Assembly: GCF_031179985.1 (NCBI RefSeq)
Contig: NZ_JAPSHJ010000017.1
Location: 1-64,000 of the forward strand
Direction: 5' to 3'
From: Arthrobacter sp.
GTDB taxonomy: Bacteria; Actinomycetota; Actinomycetes; Actinomycetales; Micrococcaceae
Length of the DNA stretch: 64,000 nucleotides
The translations under genes were made by a program, and so were the position numbers. Shown here one piece after another: positions 1 through 8,706 of this stretch (its first letter is position 1; every line of letters begins with the position of its first letter). The notes under the pieces are model-generated. The model saw only the letters and a program-made list of their open reading frames with translations, was not told the DNA's origin and did no database searches.

Positions 1-1
1 C

Positions 2-145
2 ACCCTCCTCTGCACCCACCACCACCACCTCATCCACAAAGAACACTGGACCATCCACATGCCCCACGGCATCCCCTGGTTCATCCCGCCACCACACATC
101 GACCCCACCCAACAACCCCGACAAAACAACTACTTCCACCAATAA
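2..145 (+). CDS. DUF222/HNH endonuclease family protein, C-terminal fragment (cut by window edge)
   Basis: Only the last 47 codons lie in the window. They begin LLCTHHHHLIHKEHW, the typical end of the HNH nuclease domain of 13E12-repeat/DUF222 proteins (a His-rich C-x-x-H-H stretch), and continue into the usual Pro/His tail ending in FHQ and a TAA stop. Members are putative HNH nucleases found in many copies in actinobacteria; their cellular role is poorly known. In related genomes I would expect truB directly before ribF, so this gene may have inserted between them. Whether the gene is intact upstream cannot be judged from here. Confidence 0.75.
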   Translation, partial: TLLCTHHHHLIHKEHWTIHMPHGIPWFIPPPHIDPTQQPRQNNYFHQ

Positions 146-376
146 GCAGCAAACCGAACAGACAAGCGGAAAGGTGGTTCCAACACGGATTGACGCGAGG
201 AGCGCCCAGGCCTTCCGTTCTCAGATGCGGCCCGTTCCAGCTCTCACCTCCCGCGTAGCAGGTACGCAAGCAACGGCTGCCGCGTCGGTTCCCACTTGGA
301 TTTGCGGGTAATCTAAAAGTGTTCCGGGCCCAGAGCGGCCCGGTGCGACTCCATGGCAGGCAGTAAGGCGAGGTTG

Positions 377-1381
377 ATGGCCCACATCTGGAACGATCTG
401 ACTGAGGTCCCGGCGGACTTCGGCCCCTCGGTTGTAACAGTCGGAAATTTCGACGGCGTGCACCGCGGGCATCAGCAGGTGCTTTCGCAGCTCATCCGGA
501 CCGCCCGCCTCAACGGTGCCAAGTCCGTAGCAGTCACTTTCGATCCCCATCCCGCTCAAGTGCACAGGCCTGAATCCGCGCCCGAACTCATCATGGGACT
601 GCAGGACAAACTGGATGCCCTGGGAGAACTTGGCCTGGACGCAATATTGGTCATGAAATACTCGCTGGAACTCGCGAGCCTGACTCCAGAGGAATTCGTC
701 GAGCAGGTCCTCGTCGGTGCTTTGAAGGCCAGCCACGTAGTGATCGGCCATGATGCCCGGTTCGGTCGAGGCAATTCCGGCGACCTTTCCACTATGCAGG
801 CACTGGGGGAGAAGTTCGGCTTCAACGTCCAGGTCATCAGCGAGTTCGGTTCCGAAGGCTATCCCTTGCATGACCCCGAACCCGGGGAAGGCAAGAACGA
901 CGACGGAAACCGCCGCTGTTCTTCCACTTGGGTAAGGGAAGCCTTGCGCGACGGCGACGTCGCCACCGCAGCGGCTGTGCTGGGGCGTCCACACAGGATG
1001 CGCGGCCAGGTGGTCCATGGCGCAGCAAGGGGGCGCGCCCTTGGATTTCCTACCGCCAACCTGTCCTCGGATGCCACTGGCTATATCCCTGCTGACGGCA
1101 TCTACGCGGGCTGGCTGGTGGACCAGGCGGGCACGCGGTGGCCTGCTGCTATTTCCGTTGGCTCCAACCCCACTTTTGAAGGTGTAAGCCGACAGGTGGA
1201 AGCACACGTCATCGACAGGCCGGAAGAGTCGGCCGATGACTTCGATCTGTATGACCAGACAGTAGTGGTTGAATTTGTGGCCAGGCTGCGGGGAATGGTG
1301 GCGTACCGTGGGCCTGAAGCGCTCGTCGAGCAGATGCGCCTGGACGTTGTCCAGGCTCACGATCTGCTGGTGAGGCGCTGA
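377..1381 (+). CDS. ribF: Bifunctional riboflavin kinase / FAD synthetase
   Basis: Converts riboflavin to FMN and then FMN to FAD in the cytoplasm. The N-terminal nucleotidyltransferase domain has VTVGNFDGVHRGHQ near the start and VIGHDARFGRGNSGD; the C-terminal kinase domain has GRALGFPTANL and DGIYAGW. An ATG at 353 is in frame, but the ATG at 377 follows a Shine-Dalgarno-like AGGCGAGG and puts the conserved HIWNDLTEVP at the N-terminus, so 377 is preferred. At 334 residues it is slightly longer than usual. A hydrophilic insert (HDPEPGEGKNDDGNRRC) sits just before the SSTWVREAL motif. It is followed at 29 bases by kynA. Confidence 0.95.
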   Translation: MAHIWNDLTEVPADFGPSVVTVGNFDGVHRGHQQVLSQLIRTARLNGAKSVAVTFDPHPAQVHRPESAPELIMGLQDKLDALGELGLDAILVMKYSLELASLTPEEFVEQVLVGALKASHVVIGHDARFGRGNSGDLSTMQALGEKFGFNVQVISEFGSEGYPLHDPEPGEGKNDDGNRRCSSTWVREALRDGDVATAAAVLGRPHRMRGQVVHGAARGRALGFPTANLSSDATGYIPADGIYAGWLVDQAGTRWPAAISVGSNPTFEGVSRQVEAHVIDRPEESADDFDLYDQTVVVEFVARLRGMVAYRGPEALVEQMRLDVVQAHDLLVRR

Positions 1382-1410
1382 TTTCCGGTCCTTGGAAGGA
1401 AGGCGGCACC

Positions 1411-2265
1411 GTGGCTGTCGAAAACAACACCAGAAAGCTCGACAAGGGGATTGTGCGCGACTTCAGCTCGCGCATGAGCTATGCCTCCTACCTGCAGCTG
1501 CCGACATTGCTCAGCGCACAACAGCCTGTGAGCAGCCCCGAACATCACGATGAAATGCTCTTCATCATCCAGCACCAGACCACCGAGCTCTGGCTCAAGC
1601 TGGTGCTTCACGAACTCCAGAGCGCGGCCGAGCACCTCCGCGCGGACAACCTCGGTTCGGCCCTAAAGGAAATTGCCCGCGTCAAGCACATCCAGAAGAC
1701 GCTGACCGAGCAGTGGTCCGTCTTGGCTACCCTCACACCCACCGAATACGCCCAGTTCCGCGACTTCCTCGGTAACTCCTCAGGGTTCCAATCCAGCCAG
1801 TACCGCGCCGTGGAATTCGTACTGGGCAACAAAAACCGCAAAATGCTCCCAGTCTTCGAATCCGATCCCGAAGCCCACGAACAACTGAGGCTCCTCCTGG
1901 AGGCTCCGAGCATCTATGACGAGTTCCTCGCTTATCTGCACCGGCAAGGCTTCGACATTCCTGAGTCGGTGCTGAACCGTGACGTCACCCATGCCCACGA
2001 ATTCAGCCCTGAACTGATCCCCGTGTTCAAGCACATCTACGAAAACGCCGTGGACAACTGGGGGGCCTATGAGGCGTGTGAGGAACTGGTGGACCTTGAG
2101 GACAACTTCCAGCTCTGGCGGTTCCGGCATCTGCGGACAGTTCAACGGACCATCGGCATGAAAACGGGCACTGGCGGATCCACAGGGGCTGCCTTCCTGC
2201 AGAAAGCCTTGGAACTGACCTTCTTTCCCGAGCTGTTCGCTGTCCGGACGGAGATCGGGAAGTGA
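1411..2265 (+). CDS. kynA: Tryptophan 2,3-dioxygenase
   Basis: Heme enzyme that opens the indole ring of L-tryptophan to N-formylkynurenine, the first step of the kynurenine pathway. Signature stretches are MSYASYLQLPTLLSAQQP, EMLFIIQHQTTELWLKL and, near the end, FRHLRTVQRTIGMKTGTGG, which holds the proximal heme His. The length (284 aa) is normal. It starts at GTG after GGAAGG. The stop overlaps the kynU start (GTGA), so the two genes are translationally coupled. No kynurenine formamidase (kynB) lies beside them, so that step must be encoded elsewhere. Confidence 0.95.
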   Translation: MAVENNTRKLDKGIVRDFSSRMSYASYLQLPTLLSAQQPVSSPEHHDEMLFIIQHQTTELWLKLVLHELQSAAEHLRADNLGSALKEIARVKHIQKTLTEQWSVLATLTPTEYAQFRDFLGNSSGFQSSQYRAVEFVLGNKNRKMLPVFESDPEAHEQLRLLLEAPSIYDEFLAYLHRQGFDIPESVLNRDVTHAHEFSPELIPVFKHIYENAVDNWGAYEACEELVDLEDNFQLWRFRHLRTVQRTIGMKTGTGGSTGAAFLQKALELTFFPELFAVRTEIGK

Positions 2266-3551
2266 AGCGACCAACCCCGGCAGACGTCGGACAGCAGCCA
2301 TTGGCCGAGCGGACGGCCAGCGATGACAGCCTTTTGGCCCGCGCGAAGCAACTCGACGCAGAGGATCCCCTGGCTGCCTCCCGAGGGCGGTTCATCGGCG
2401 CCGAGAGCACCTTGTCCTATCTGGACGGCAATTCGCTGGGCCGCCCTCTGAAAAGAACGCCTGAAGATCTCAGCCGCTTTATCGAGGATAGCTGGGGCGG
2501 CCGGCTTATCCGGGGCTGGGACGAGGAATGGCTTGACCTGCCGCAGGCCATCGGCGACCAACTCGGACGCGCTGTTCTGGGCGCTGCCCCAGGACAAGTA
2601 ATTATCGCGGATTCCACCACCGTGGTGCTTTACAAGCTCATAAGGGCGGCGCTTGCAGCAAGCACCGATCCCGGCCGGAACGAAATCGTCCTGGACACCG
2701 AAAACTTCCCTACGGACCGGTACCTCGTCGAAGGGATTGCCCGCGAGCAAGGCCTCGCCCTGCGATGGATCACACCGGATCCCGCCGCGGGCGTCACTGT
2801 CGAAGAGGTGCGCGCCGTGACCGGGCCGGCCACCGCCGTCGTCGTCCTGAGCCATGTGGCTTACCGCTCAGGCCACCTCGCGGACCTGCGGGGCATTACC
2901 AAAGCAGTGCATGATTCCGGCGCCCTGGTGGTCTGGGATCTCTGCCACTCCGCCGGATCGGTAGAAATTGGGTTGGATGCCAGTGAAGTGGACTTCGCTG
3001 CCGGCTGCACCTACAAGTACCTCAACGGCGGACCAGGGTCACCGGCGTTCGCCTATGTCAACGCCCGGCACCTTCCCGGGCTGACTCAACCCATCTGGGG
3101 CTGGATGGGCCGCAAGGATGCTTTCGAGATGGCCGCCGGTTATGAAGCAGCGCCCGGAATCCGAGGCTTCCTCAGCGGAACACCCGCCGTATTCGCCATG
3201 ATAGCCATGCGCGGCATGTTGGACCTGATTGAAGAGGCCGGCATGGAGGCAATCCGCCGGAAGTCGTGTCTGCTTACCGCATTTGCCGTGGAACTTCACG
3301 ACTCGTGGCTTGCGCCGCGGGGGGCCCAACTTTCCACTCCACGGGATCCGGATCAGCGGGGCAGCCACATCACGGTGGACCATCCTGCGTTCCGGGAGAT
3401 GACGACGGCGCTCTGGGAACAGGACATCATCCCGGACTTTCGCGCTCCGCACGGGCTCAGGATCGGTTTGTCACCGCTTAGCACGTCGTTCCATGAGCTG
3501 TTCGAGGGCATGGCTGCCATCCGTCAACTGATGGGCGCGACTGACGGGTGA
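2262..3551 (+). CDS. kynU: Kynureninase
   Basis: PLP enzyme that cleaves L-kynurenine to anthranilate and alanine. Recognisable stretches are YLDGNSLGRPL near the N-terminus, DLCHSAGSVEI and the PLP-lysine region AAGCTYKYLNGGPGSPAFAYV in the middle, and GLRIGLSPL near the end. The length (429 aa) fits the family. The GTG start overlaps the kynA stop by 4 bases. Together the pair converts tryptophan to anthranilate apart from the formamidase step. The operon sits between ribF and rpsO, genes that are usually adjacent in related bacteria, which suggests a lineage-specific insertion (inference). Confidence 0.95.
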   Translation: MKRPTPADVGQQPLAERTASDDSLLARAKQLDAEDPLAASRGRFIGAESTLSYLDGNSLGRPLKRTPEDLSRFIEDSWGGRLIRGWDEEWLDLPQAIGDQLGRAVLGAAPGQVIIADSTTVVLYKLIRAALAASTDPGRNEIVLDTENFPTDRYLVEGIAREQGLALRWITPDPAAGVTVEEVRAVTGPATAVVVLSHVAYRSGHLADLRGITKAVHDSGALVVWDLCHSAGSVEIGLDASEVDFAAGCTYKYLNGGPGSPAFAYVNARHLPGLTQPIWGWMGRKDAFEMAAGYEAAPGIRGFLSGTPAVFAMIAMRGMLDLIEEAGMEAIRRKSCLLTAFAVELHDSWLAPRGAQLSTPRDPDQRGSHITVDHPAFREMTTALWEQDIIPDFRAPHGLRIGLSPLSTSFHELFEGMAAIRQLMGATDG

Positions 3552-3627
3552 ACGATGACTGATGGTGAACTACGGACGGCTGCAAGACCAACAACAGTTG
3601 GCAGCTTCTGCCCAGTCGTGCTCTGTT

Positions 3628-3657
3628 TCGACAAGATTAGGCCGCTGCCGGTAAACT
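3628..3657 (+). promoter_or_regulatory. Predicted promoter of rpsO
   Basis: TCGACA (3628-3633) and TAAACT (3652-3657) are separated by 18 bases, a good actinobacterial housekeeping arrangement. Transcription would begin near 3664, giving about 125 bases of 5' leader before rpsO, long enough for the autogenous control known for S15 in other bacteria. The rest of the kynU-rpsO gap shows nothing further. Confidence 0.5.
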
Positions 3658-3788
3658 AAACGATGGATCCGGCTGCAGTCCGTGGTGGCTGGCTCCTGTT
3701 GCGTCATGGCCTTCTCTGGAAAGTCGGACCAGCATCCCCGGCAGTGAATTACTGATTCGGGCCTCACGGCACATCTCTAGGAGTTATT

Positions 3789-4058
3789 GTGGCACTTGAC
3801 GCCGCTGTAAAGCAGTCCATCATCAAGGATTTCGCAACGTCCGAGGCCGACACCGGTTCACCGGAGGTCCAGGTTGCAGTCCTGACTCAGCGGATCAAGG
3901 ATCTCACTGAGCACATGAAGGAGCACAAGCACGATTACCACACCCAGCGCGGCCTGCTGGCCATGGTTGGGCGTCGTAAGCGCATGCTGACCTACCTCAA
4001 GAACACTGACATTGCCCGCTACCGTGCGCTCATCGAGCGCCTCGGCCTGCGCCGCTAG
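3789..4058 (+). CDS. rpsO: 30S ribosomal protein S15
   Basis: Primary-binding protein of the small subunit; binds 16S rRNA and helps form the bridge to the large subunit. The 89-residue sequence is typical: [41 protein letters not shown] and [13 protein letters not shown]. It starts at GTG behind TAGGAG. It is followed by a terminator-like hairpin and then pnp, the classical rpsO-pnp order. Confidence 0.98.
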   Translation: MALDAAVKQSIIKDFATSEADTGSPEVQVAVLTQRIKDLTEHMKEHKHDYHTQRGLLAMVGRRKRMLTYLKNTDIARYRALIERLGLRR

Positions 4059-4070
4059 TCAGATTTAGGG

Positions 4071-4107
4071 GGCGGCCCTTTCCTGCACGGAACGGGCCGC
4101 CTTCTTC
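4071..4107 (+). terminator. Hairpin after rpsO (terminator or read-through attenuator before pnp)
   Basis: Perfect 8-bp arms GGCGGCCC (4071-4078) and GGGCCGCC (4094-4101) are followed by a short T-rich TTCTT. The weak T-tract suggests partial termination, with some read-through into pnp. Confidence 0.65.
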
Positions 4108-4176
4108 ACAATAAAATTCAACAGGAGGATCAACCGCATCACGCATTCGCGGTCCTCGGTAGTGATCCCCGGGAAC

Positions 4177-4195
4177 GGCTTCGAAGAACGAAGCC
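4177..4195 (+). promoter_or_regulatory. Hairpin in the pnp 5' leader
   Basis: Arms GGCTTCG and CGAAGCC flank a 5-base loop inside the roughly 200-base untranslated stretch before pnp, with further GC-rich pairing outside it. In enterobacteria the pnp leader folds into a hairpin cut by RNase III for autogenous control. This is a candidate counterpart by position only. Confidence 0.35.
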
Positions 4196-4306
4196 CCGGC
4201 CCGTGGGTCTCGATCGATGACCGGGTGCAGTGCAATCCAGTCGACAGATGCTGGGTTGGGTTGATGCGGCTGGACTTCCGTTAAACAAGAAACGGAGGTG
4301 ACTCTC

Positions 4307-6574
4307 TTGGAGGGTCCCGAAATCCAGTTCTCAGAAGCAGTTATTGACAATGGCCGCTTCGGCAAGCGTGTAATCCGCTTCGAAACCGGCCGCCTCGCCA
4401 AGCAGGCAGCCGGCGCAGCAATGGTGTATATCGACGAAGACACCGCGCTGCTCTCCGCAACCACCGCAGGCAAGCAGCCGCGCGAAGGTTTTGACTTCTT
4501 CCCGCTGACGGTAGACGTCGAAGAGCGCATGTACGCTGCGGGCCGTATCCCGGGTTCGTTTTTCCGCCGCGAAGGCCGCCCGTCCACCGAGGCCATCCTG
4601 GCCTGCCGCCTCATGGACCGCCCCCTGCGCCCGGCCTTCGTTAAGGGCCTGCGCAACGAGGTTCAGATCGTTGTTACCGTCCTCGCCATCAACCCGGACG
4701 AGCTCTATGACGTTGTAGCCATCAACGCTTCCTCGATGTCCACGCAGCTCTCGGGCCTGCCTTTCTCCGGCCCCATCGGCGGCGTGCGCGTTGCCCTCGT
4801 GGCAGACGAGAACGGTTCCCAGTGGGTCGCGTTCCCGAAGCACTCGCAGCTCGAAAACTCGGTGTTCAACATGGTCGTTGCCGGCCGCATCGCTGGCGAC
4901 GACGTCGCCATCATGATGGTCGAAGCCGAAGCAACGGATAACTCCTGGAACCTCATCAAGGAACAGGGCGCTACTGCCCCCACCGAAGAGGTTGTTTCAG
5001 AGGGTCTCGAGGCTGCCAAGCCGTTCATCAAGGCTCTGTGCGACGCGCAGGCTGACCTCGCCGCCCGCGCGGCCAAGCCCACCGTCGAGTTCCCGGTTTT
5101 CCTGGACTACGAAGACGACGTCTATGCAGCAGTTGAGTCTGCTGCAGCTGACAAGCTGGCCGCTATCTTCCAGATCGCCGACAAGACGGAGCGCAACGAC
5201 GCTTCGGACGCGCTCAAGGACGAGGTCACCTCCTCACTCGCCGGCCAGTTCGAAGGCCGTGAGAAGGAGCTCTCCGCAGCATTCCGCTCGGTCACCAAGC
5301 AGGTTGTGCGCCAGCGCATCCTCAAGGACCAGATCCGCATTGACGGCCGTGGCCTGACGGACATCCGCCAGCTCACAGCCGAGGTTGAGGTTCTGCCCCG
5401 CGTGCACGGTTCCGCGATCTTCGAACGCGGCGAAACCCAGATCATGGGCGTCACCACCTTGAACATGCTCAAGATGGAACAGCAGATCGACTCCCTGTCA
5501 CCTGTGACGCGCAAGCGCTACATGCACAACTACAACTTCCCGCCGTACTCCACCGGTGAGACCGGCCGCGTCGGTTCTCCGAAGCGCCGCGAAATCGGCC
5601 ACGGTGCCCTTGCCGAGCGCGCGCTCGTTCCGGTGCTGCCGTCCCGGGAGGAGTTCCCGTACGCCATCCGCCAGGTATCTGAGGCTCTCAGCTCCAACGG
5701 TTCGACGTCGATGGGTTCAGTTTGTGCATCAACCCTGTCGATGCTCAACGCAGGTGTGCCGCTGAAGGCCGCTGTTGCAGGTATCGCCATGGGCCTGGTC
5801 TCCGACCAGGTCGACGGCCAGACCCGCTACGCAGCGCTGACCGACATCCTCGGTGCCGAAGACGCCTTCGGCGACATGGACTTCAAGGTCGCCGGTACGT
5901 CCGAGTTCGTCACAGCCATCCAGCTGGACACCAAGCTCGACGGCATCCCGGCATCGGTCCTTGCAGCAGCCCTGAAGCAGGCCCGCGAAGCCCGCCTGCA
6001 CATCCTCGAGGTCATCAACGCAGCCATCGACACCCCGGACGAGCTCTCCGAGTTCGCCCCCCGCGTCATCGCCGTGAAGATCCCCGTGGACAAGATCGGC
6101 GAGGTCATTGGCCCCAAGGGCAAGATGATCAACCAGATCCAGGAGGACACCGGCGCCGACATCTCCATCGAGGATGACGGCACGGTCTACATTGGCGCCA
6201 CCAACGGTCCGTCTGCAGACGCAGCACGTTCCGCCATCAACGCCATTGCCAACCCCCAGGTTCCGGAAATCGGCGAGCGCTACCTCGGCACTGTCGTCAA
6301 GACCACCACCTTCGGTGCGTTCATCTCCCTGACCCCGGGCAAGGACGGCCTGCTGCACATCTCCGAGCTGCGCAAGCTGGCCAGCGGCAAGCGCGTGGAC
6401 AACGTCGATGACGTTGTTTCGGTGGGCCAGAAGATCCAGGTGGAAATCACCAAGATCGATGACCGCGGAAAGCTGTCCCTGTCGCCCGTTGTGGCTGAAG
6501 AAGAAGGCGCGGGCGAAGAATCAGAACGCGTCCACGCTTCGGCTCCTTCCGAGGGCGCTGACATCTCCGAGTAG
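4307..6574 (+). CDS. pnp: Polyribonucleotide nucleotidyltransferase (PNPase)
   Basis: Phosphorolytic 3'-5' exoribonuclease and RNA tailing enzyme that works in mRNA decay. Two RNase PH-like domains are present (the second has [18 protein letters not shown]), then a KH domain ([18 protein letters not shown]) and a C-terminal S1 domain ([17 protein letters not shown]), ending in an acidic tail. A GTG at 4298 is in frame but directly abuts the Shine-Dalgarno GGAGG. The TTG at 4307 lies 8 bases behind that GGAGG and gives the expected N-terminus [16 protein letters not shown], so it is chosen (755 aa). Confidence 0.97.
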   Translation: MEGPEIQFSEAVIDNGRFGKRVIRFETGRLAKQAAGAAMVYIDEDTALLSATTAGKQPREGFDFFPLTVDVEERMYAAGRIPGSFFRREGRPSTEAILACRLMDRPLRPAFVKGLRNEVQIVVTVLAINPDELYDVVAINASSMSTQLSGLPFSGPIGGVRVALVADENGSQWVAFPKHSQLENSVFNMVVAGRIAGDDVAIMMVEAEATDNSWNLIKEQGATAPTEEVVSEGLEAAKPFIKALCDAQADLAARAAKPTVEFPVFLDYEDDVYAAVESAAADKLAAIFQIADKTERNDASDALKDEVTSSLAGQFEGREKELSAAFRSVTKQVVRQRILKDQIRIDGRGLTDIRQLTAEVEVLPRVHGSAIFERGETQIMGVTTLNMLKMEQQIDSLSPVTRKRYMHNYNFPPYSTGETGRVGSPKRREIGHGALAERALVPVLPSREEFPYAIRQVSEALSSNGSTSMGSVCASTLSMLNAGVPLKAAVAGIAMGLVSDQVDGQTRYAALTDILGAEDAFGDMDFKVAGTSEFVTAIQLDTKLDGIPASVLAAALKQAREARLHILEVINAAIDTPDELSEFAPRVIAVKIPVDKIGEVIGPKGKMINQIQEDTGADISIEDDGTVYIGATNGPSADAARSAINAIANPQVPEIGERYLGTVVKTTTFGAFISLTPGKDGLLHISELRKLASGKRVDNVDDVVSVGQKIQVEITKIDDRGKLSLSPVVAEEEGAGEESERVHASAPSEGADISE

Positions 6575-6591
6575 TCAGCAACACCAGCAAT

Positions 6592-6632
6592 AACGGCGGG
6601 GCCGGTGGACGATCCACCGGCCCTCGGCCGTT
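6592..6632 (+). terminator. Two-level hairpin after pnp
   Basis: The inner arms GGGCCGGTGGA (6599-6609) and TCCACCGGCCC (6613-6623) are perfect, and an outer stem AACGGC/GCCGTT (6592-6597, 6627-6632) encloses them. There is no clear T-tract, so it may end transcription poorly or serve to protect the 3' end. Confidence 0.5.
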
Positions 6633-6708
6633 AAGCCCCTGAACCTTTAGAACAGCAGCCGCTGATAGCATTGCAGGCAGATTTGACCTGCATCATTGAA
6701 AGGCCTTG

Positions 6709-8052
6709 ATGACTGTCGTACCCCTGCCGCTCAAGCAGAACCAGCCCGGTGACACCCTGATCCACGGAGCCGACGGCGGGCCCGTGGTCCGGCGCTCTGT
6801 GCTCCCCGGGGGTGTGCGCGTCCTGACGGAGGAAATGCCGGGTCAGCGCTCTGCCACCATCGGGTTCTGGGTAGGCGTCGGTTCCCGCGACGAAGCTCCT
6901 GGCCAGCACGGTTCAACCCACTTCCTTGAGCACCTTCTGTTCAAGGGGACCCGCAGGCGTACCGCCCTCGAAATCGCCTCCGCCTTTGATGAGGTGGGAG
7001 GGGAATCAAACGCTGCCACTGCCAAGGAAAGCACGTGCTACTTCGCCCGGGTGCTGGACACGGACCTCCCCATGGCAATCGACGTCATCGCCGACATGAT
7101 CACCGGTGCCGTCCTGGATCCCCAGGAGATGGAGCAGGAGCGCGACGTCATTCTGGAAGAGATCGCCATGGACAGCGACGACCCCACCGACGTCGCCCAC
7201 GAGCACTTTGTGGCGGCCGTGCTGGGAACGCATCCCCTCGGCAGGCCCATCGGCGGAACCCCTGAAGCAATCATGGCGGTGGCCCGCGACTCCGTCTGGG
7301 ACCACTACCGGCGCTATTACCGCCCTGACGAATTGGTGATTACCGCCGCCGGCGGTCTGGATCACGACGTCGTCTGCCGCCTTGTGGTGGACGCCCTGCG
7401 CGCCGCGGGCTGGGAACTCGAAAGTGGTGCCGAGCCCGTCCAGCGACGCTCCACGGCGCCGGCCAAAATTACCGGCACGGCGGGGTTGCACGTCATCAAG
7501 CGACCGGTGGAACAAGCCAACATCATTGTGGGTTGCCCCACCATCGTCGCGACGGACGACCGCCGGTTTGTCATGAGCGTGCTGAACGCTGTCCTGGGCG
7601 GCGGGATGTCCTCCCGGCTGTTCCAGGAGGTCCGTGAAAAGCGCGGGCTGGTCTATTCCACGTACTCCTTTGCCTCCTCTTACGCCGATGCCGGATACTT
7701 CGGCATGTATGCAGGCTGCACTCCATCCAAGGTGCGGCAGGTCCTCCAGCTCCTGGGCGCCGAGCTCGATAAGCTCGCCCAGGACGGAATCTCGGAGGAC
7801 GAACTCCGTAAAGCCGTGGGCCAGCTCTGTGGCGGAATCGTCCTTGCCCTGGAAGATACCGGGTCACGGATGTCACGGCTGGGCCGGGCCGAGTTGGTCT
7901 CGGGGGAGTACCAGGACATCGACGAGACCCTTCGCCTCATCAAGTCCGTGACCGCAGCTGAAGTCCAGACGCTGGCGCGCGAGCTCGCCGCGGCTCCACG
8001 TACCGTGACCGTGGTGGGCCCGTTTGAGGAAAGCGAAACGTTCGGGCTCTGA
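6709..8052 (+). CDS. M16 family zinc metallopeptidase
   Basis: Insulinase/processing-peptidase-like protease. The inverted zinc motif HXXEH appears as HFLEHLLFKG near residue 70, with the downstream glutamate region (ESNAATAKESTCYF) conserved. The C-terminal half carries the VLGGGMSSRLFQEVREKRGLVY signature. The length (447 aa) matches the single-chain bacterial group that commonly follows pnp. The ATG at 6709 follows GAAAGG; a TTG directly before it is less likely. The natural substrate is not known from sequence. Confidence 0.9.
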   Translation: MTVVPLPLKQNQPGDTLIHGADGGPVVRRSVLPGGVRVLTEEMPGQRSATIGFWVGVGSRDEAPGQHGSTHFLEHLLFKGTRRRTALEIASAFDEVGGESNAATAKESTCYFARVLDTDLPMAIDVIADMITGAVLDPQEMEQERDVILEEIAMDSDDPTDVAHEHFVAAVLGTHPLGRPIGGTPEAIMAVARDSVWDHYRRYYRPDELVITAAGGLDHDVVCRLVVDALRAAGWELESGAEPVQRRSTAPAKITGTAGLHVIKRPVEQANIIVGCPTIVATDDRRFVMSVLNAVLGGGMSSRLFQEVREKRGLVYSTYSFASSYADAGYFGMYAGCTPSKVRQVLQLLGAELDKLAQDGISEDELRKAVGQLCGGIVLALEDTGSRMSRLGRAELVSGEYQDIDETLRLIKSVTAAEVQTLARELAAAPRTVTVVGPFEESETFGL

Positions 8053-8131
8053 CTCACTCCAACCATGGGGGGTGGGTCTGACGCTGGTCCCGACCTCCCG
8101 CTGACTCGCGCCGGGGCACACCGCTCTGGCC

Positions 8132-8167
8132 ACGGTCTGTTGCTCTGGACACCGTCTGTTGCTGTGG
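8132..8167 (+). repeat. Imperfect 19-base tandem repeat upstream of the DUF1579 gene
   Basis: ACGGTCTGTTGCTCTGG (8132-8148) is repeated as ACCGTCTGTTGCTGTGG (8151-8167) about 40 bases before the next gene. It could be a tandem regulator site or a chance duplication. Confidence 0.4.
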
Positions 8168-8206
8168 CAATGATGGTGCCATAAGCGGCTCCAGTCGGGA
8201 GGAAGC

Positions 8207-8668
8207 ATGGACGGTGGGCAGCCCGGCAAGGGGCATTCGGCTCTGGAGGTGTTCCTCGGACACTGGACGGGCGTCACAGAGCTCGCTGCGACCGCCTGGA
8301 GTCCGGCGCGGACAGCGGACGCAGAGGTGACATTCACACGCGCGGCAGGAGGCTTCGCCGTCGTTCAGAGCTACCGCCACGTCGAGGCAGACGGCACCCA
8401 CTTCGAGGGCCACGGAGTCTTCACAGTGGACCCTGACCACCACGAAACCCTGTGGTACTACGTGGACAGCATGGGAGGGCCGCCCGGGACTCCCGCCCGC
8501 GGCTCCTGGCATGAAGGAACACTGACGGTTGAGCGTCGCAGTGAGGATGGAACGGCCAGGCACCGGTTCCGAGTGGACGACGGCGTGTTGACGCACACTG
8601 CCGATCTCAGGCTTCGGGATGACCACCATTTCCGCCCCTTCATGACGTCAGTCTGCCGGCGCGCCTGA
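8207..8668 (+). CDS. DUF1579-like protein
   Basis: A 153-residue soluble protein with the pattern of the DUF1579 family: LEVFLGHWTGVTEL near the start, an alternating beta pattern of a small barrel (FAVVQSYRHVEADGTHFEGHGVF), and DPDHHETLWYYVDS. Neither a signal peptide nor a membrane segment is visible. Function is unknown. The start is well supported by GGGAGGAAGC before the ATG. It stands alone between the peptidase gene and a converging protease gene. Confidence 0.75.
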   Translation: MDGGQPGKGHSALEVFLGHWTGVTELAATAWSPARTADAEVTFTRAAGGFAVVQSYRHVEADGTHFEGHGVFTVDPDHHETLWYYVDSMGGPPGTPARGSWHEGTLTVERRSEDGTARHRFRVDDGVLTHTADLRLRDDHHFRPFMTSVCRRA

Positions 8669-8706
8669 CTCGTTCACCCCGCCGTAGCCTTTGACGCCGG
8701 CTGCAG

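Noticed and set aside
146-352. FMN riboswitch upstream of ribF
   Set aside because: The conserved RFN-element sequences are not present in this gap; only a weak TAATCT box near 309-314 is seen.
221-1360. Long open frame of about 380 codons on the minus strand over ribF
   Set aside because: It is antisense to a clear ribF and resembles no family. High-GC codon bias in ribF opens this frame.
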